From: an uncultured Collinsella sp.
GTDB taxonomy: Bacteria; Actinomycetota; Coriobacteriia; Coriobacteriales; Coriobacteriaceae
Reading direction: 5' to 3'
Length of the DNA: 15,184 nt
NCBI GenBank assembly: GCA_937969105.1
Contig: CALBUZ010000007.1
Coordinates: 1-15,184, forward strand
Every line of letters starts with the position of its first letter. The stretch's first letter is position 1. Below are positions 13,170 to 15,184 of the stretch, piece after piece. A program made the position numbers and the translations under genes. Under the pieces are notes generated by a model. It did no database searches and was not told the origin of the DNA. It was given only the letters and a program-made list of their open reading frames with translations.

Positions 13170-14174
13170 CTACTCGTCGTCTCCGTCGTTAGGGTCGCCC
13201 TTGAGGGTGTTGATGTCCAGGTGCTGATTGTCGTCCTCTTTTTGCTGCGTTGCCGATTCGGACGCGGTGGGGCCGCGGAACAGCTGGAATCCCTCAAACG
13301 CGATCACGCCGAGCAGAGCGATGATGAGGGCGATAAAGACAACCTTTGCCGCCTGCGAAAACTCCGAAAAGCGCGGCGGTTCTTCTTTGGTGTGGTAATC
13401 GGCGGCGCGCTTATCGCCGGCGCCGTGGGTATACGACGATGCCGAGGCTGCCTTTACGCTCGCTTGGTTGTAATCGGGAGCGGGCGTGGCGGCAAACGGG
13501 TCACGAGAATTGCCGCTCGACGTTTGGCCGTAATCCTCAGTTTCGATACGGCGTGCGCGAGGCTGTTCGCTCGGGCGGTTGGCGTATGCTGCGGTGTTGT
13601 CGTATGCGGAGTCACGTTCCTCGGCAGCCGCAAACAGGGGGTTTACCGGAATGTCGAGCGCCGGCATGCCGCCCGAGGTCTCGTCCAGATCTGCCGCCGC
13701 CCAGGAATCAAAAGCAAACTGGCGGTTGGAAAGATCATCCAGATCCATGACAGGCGGCTCGAGCTCGGGCTCGGGAGCCGTGTATGCCGACCGCTGCGGG
13801 GCAGCGTAGCGAATCGTGCTGTCTGCCGTGGGGCGCTGTGCCGCTGCAGCGAGAAACGCCGCCGTCTCGGACGGATCGCTAGCAGGACGGGGCGCAGGGG
13901 CGGCTTTACGCTTTGTCTGCACGACGGGACGGGTGGCAAAGTCGTCCGCGGGCACGGATGCCGGTGCGGGCGTGGCGGAAGGTGCGGGCTTTGCACTTGT
14001 CGGGCGAGCTCCGCCGCCCATGAGTTCCTCGGCGGTCCAAGGGCGGTCGCTCATCACGTCGTCGAGGCTCAACGCAAACAGATCGTCTTCGCCCTCGTCA
14101 AACGCGCGTTTCGCATGCCTGGCGCCAGAAACGGTGCCTCCGCGGCAGTTGCGTGATGCGTTGCTCGACCCCAT
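13170..14174 (-). CDS. Pro/Ala-rich single-pass membrane protein of unknown function
   Basis: This 334-residue protein is largely disordered in appearance. An acidic N-terminal part carries LFALSLDDVMSDRPWTAEEL, which could be a short docking motif. A long Ala/Pro/Ser-rich middle follows, with one more ordered patch (MDLDDLSNRQFAFDSW). A single hydrophobic segment lies near residues 278-299 (VVFIALIIALLGVIAF), and then a 35-residue acidic tail. No signal peptide is seen, so a cytoplasmic N-terminus and an external C-terminus are the simplest topology. The ATG at 14174 is preferred because AAAGGA lies nine bases upstream; an ATG 33 bases earlier abuts a -10-like TATAAT. A role in cell-envelope or division scaffolding is conceivable but not supported by any recognised domain. 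Confidence 0.75.
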   Translation of the reverse strand: MGSSNASRNCRGGTVSGARHAKRAFDEGEDDLFALSLDDVMSDRPWTAEELMGGGARPTSAKPAPSATPAPASVPADDFATRPVVQTKRKAAPAPRPASDPSETAAFLAAAAQRPTADSTIRYAAPQRSAYTAPEPELEPPVMDLDDLSNRQFAFDSWAAADLDETSGGMPALDIPVNPLFAAAEERDSAYDNTAAYANRPSEQPRARRIETEDYGQTSSGNSRDPFAATPAPDYNQASVKAASASSYTHGAGDKRAADYHTKEEPPRFSEFSQAAKVVFIALIIALLGVIAFEGFQLFRGPTASESATQQKEDDNQHLDINTLKGDPNDGDDE

Positions 14175-14209
14175 CTTGTTCCATCCTTTCGAAATGCTCG
14201 CATTCATCG

Positions 14210-14215
14210 ATTATA
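14210..14215 (-). promoter_or_regulatory. Consensus -10 element before the membrane protein gene
   Basis: The minus strand reads TATAAT at 14215-14210, about 36 bases before the chosen ATG. No good -35 hexamer is visible at the usual distance. If used, transcription would start near 14203, which excludes the upstream ATG at 14207 as a start codon. Confidence 0.4.
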
Positions 14216-14296
14216 TGGAACTTGCCTAGCGGCCGACTCTCGGATTCGTGCATTCCAGAACTCGCGCCCAAAAGGGGAGGGGTGCAGGCGCGCTGA

Positions 14297-14950
14297 CTAT
14301 TTGTCGCCGGCGGCAGCCTTTGCCTCGTTGAGGTAGCTATAGAAGCTGTACTTGGAGATGCCAAAGAACTCGCAGGCGCGCTCGCTCGATTTGGAGATAA
14401 GGAAGGCGCCGCGGCGGTCGAGGTATCCGATAGCGCGAATGCGCTCGTCCTTGGTCATGAGGGCGGCGGGCTTGCCCACGTACTGCTCGCACTCGCGCAG
14501 CAGATCCTCGAGCAGGTCGCCGATGTTTTTGGTAATGGGCTCGGGCTCGGTGTATCCCTTGTCGCCCGTGCCGGTGAGCGCGTCGAGCGAACGCTCAAAA
14601 GCCTTCATGAGCGTAATGTCAAAGTTAATGCCCAAAATGCCGACGGGCTTGCCCTCGTCGTTGCGGATAAAGATGGTCGAGGACTTGAGCAGCTTGCCAT
14701 CGGCGGTTTTGGTGAGGTATGGCTCGCGGTCGTGCACGTCGGCGGTGCCCTCGTGCATGGACTCAAGCACAATATGGCTGGGACCGTCACCTAGTTTGCG
14801 CCCGCTGACGTGGCCGTTTTCGATCACTACGATGGAGTGGTCCACGTCCTCGGTCTCCAGGTCGTGGACGACGACTTCGCAGTTGGGGCCAAACTGGAGC
14901 GCCAGACCGTGTGCAAGGCGCTTGTAAAACTCAATCTGTGCGGGGGTCAT
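14297..14950 (-). CDS. YheO-type PAS/HTH transcriptional regulator
   Basis: This 217-residue protein has the two-domain layout of the YheO/DauR family. The N-terminal PAS-like sensor spans about residues 5-125 (FGPNCEVVVHDLE, SIVVIENGHVSGR, STIFIRNDEGKPVGILGINFD). The C-terminal helix-turn-helix spans about 170-212 (GAFLISKSSERACEFFGISK, then YSFYSYLNEA). Family members sense small metabolites and control nearby catabolic or transport genes. The ATG at 14950 is chosen because AGGAAGG lies five bases upstream; an in-frame start 30 bases further up has no such site. Upstream lie two identical inverted repeats that could be its operators. The likely target is a divergent gene beyond the right edge; control of the purine operon, 5 kb away, is possible but unsupported. 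Confidence 0.88.
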   Translation of the reverse strand: MTPAQIEFYKRLAHGLALQFGPNCEVVVHDLETEDVDHSIVVIENGHVSGRKLGDGPSHIVLESMHEGTADVHDREPYLTKTADGKLLKSSTIFIRNDEGKPVGILGINFDITLMKAFERSLDALTGTGDKGYTEPEPITKNIGDLLEDLLRECEQYVGKPAALMTKDERIRAIGYLDRRGAFLISKSSERACEFFGISKYSFYSYLNEAKAAAGDK

Positions 14951-15069
14951 GGGTGCCTTCCTAAAAATTAGTTTGGGCACACTTTGCCATAAACCACACC
15001 TGTTCGCAAATAACGAAAGCGTCGCTGCGTTATGTGACCGTTCGGCGGCGAAAAGGTACCGATTACGGC

Positions 15070-15135
15070 AACAAACAATTTGTTAGGTTTGCCAATCAAA
15101 AAGTGTGATAGAACAGTGCTAACAAACTTTTTGTT
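15070..15135. promoter_or_regulatory. Two copies of a 15-bp inverted repeat (candidate operators)
   Basis: AACAAA-N3-TTTGTT occurs at 15070-15084 (N3 = CAA) and 15121-15135 (N3 = CTT), 51 bp apart, close to five helical turns. Both lie in the AT-rich region upstream of the YheO-type regulator and probably before a divergent gene outside the window. Identical half-sites with different centres are typical of a dimeric repressor or activator site. Which protein binds is inference. Confidence 0.6.
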
Positions 15136-15184
15136 TGGCATCCACATAAAAGTTCAGTCGCATGAATGGGAATGGGCTGAAACG

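Noticed and set aside
14951..14980. Upstream start for the YheO-type regulator
   Set aside because: The 10-residue extension has no ribosome site and would itself encode the AGGAAGG site used by the downstream ATG.

Overview
The window is high-GC DNA with short intergenic gaps, clean Shine-Dalgarno sites and ATG or GTG starts. It looks like the chromosome of an anaerobic gut actinobacterium of the Coriobacteriia, most likely Collinsella or a close relative. That assignment is inferred from base composition, codon use, gene content and protein style; no 16S or other marker gene is present.

Bases 1-9576 hold one same-strand block for anaerobic purine (urate/xanthine-type) metabolism. In order it encodes an NCS2-family nucleobase permease, the SsnA amidohydrolase, YgfK (a large flavin/Fe-S oxidoreductase), a four-cluster ferredoxin resembling the RnfB ferredoxin domain, and an XdhD-type molybdenum hydroxylase with a fused 2Fe-2S domain. 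ygfK, the ferredoxin gene and xdhD are packed with 11-12 base gaps and end at a clear intrinsic terminator. The permease and ssnA are separated from their downstream neighbours by hairpin-rich gaps of about 150-200 bases. The inferred logic is purine uptake, hydroxylation or reduction at the Mo site, electron exchange through Fe-S centres with the YgfK flavin and NAD(P)H, and hydrolytic deamination or ring chemistry by SsnA. No separate FAD subunit of the XdhB/YgfM type is present between these genes, so the ferredoxin may take its place.

Bases 9577-12382 hold an AAA+/DUF4143 ATPase preceded by an array of five 23-bp repeats. A 455-base gap follows with a promoter and terminator that could delimit a small RNA, opposite a short hydrophobic reading frame. 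After that comes a DEDDh exonuclease.

Bases 12383-15184 carry three minus-strand genes: an unrecognised 140-aa protein, a Pro/Ala-rich single-pass membrane protein and a YheO-type PAS/HTH regulator. Between the first two lies an array of three 33-bp repeats. Upstream of the regulator are two copies of the same 15-bp inverted repeat, spaced 51 bp apart, in what is probably a divergent promoter region running off the window.

The least explained items are the two periodic repeat arrays, the possible antisense RNA/small ORF pair, the ferredoxin that stands where a flavin subunit would be expected, and the permease's altered binding-site motifs.
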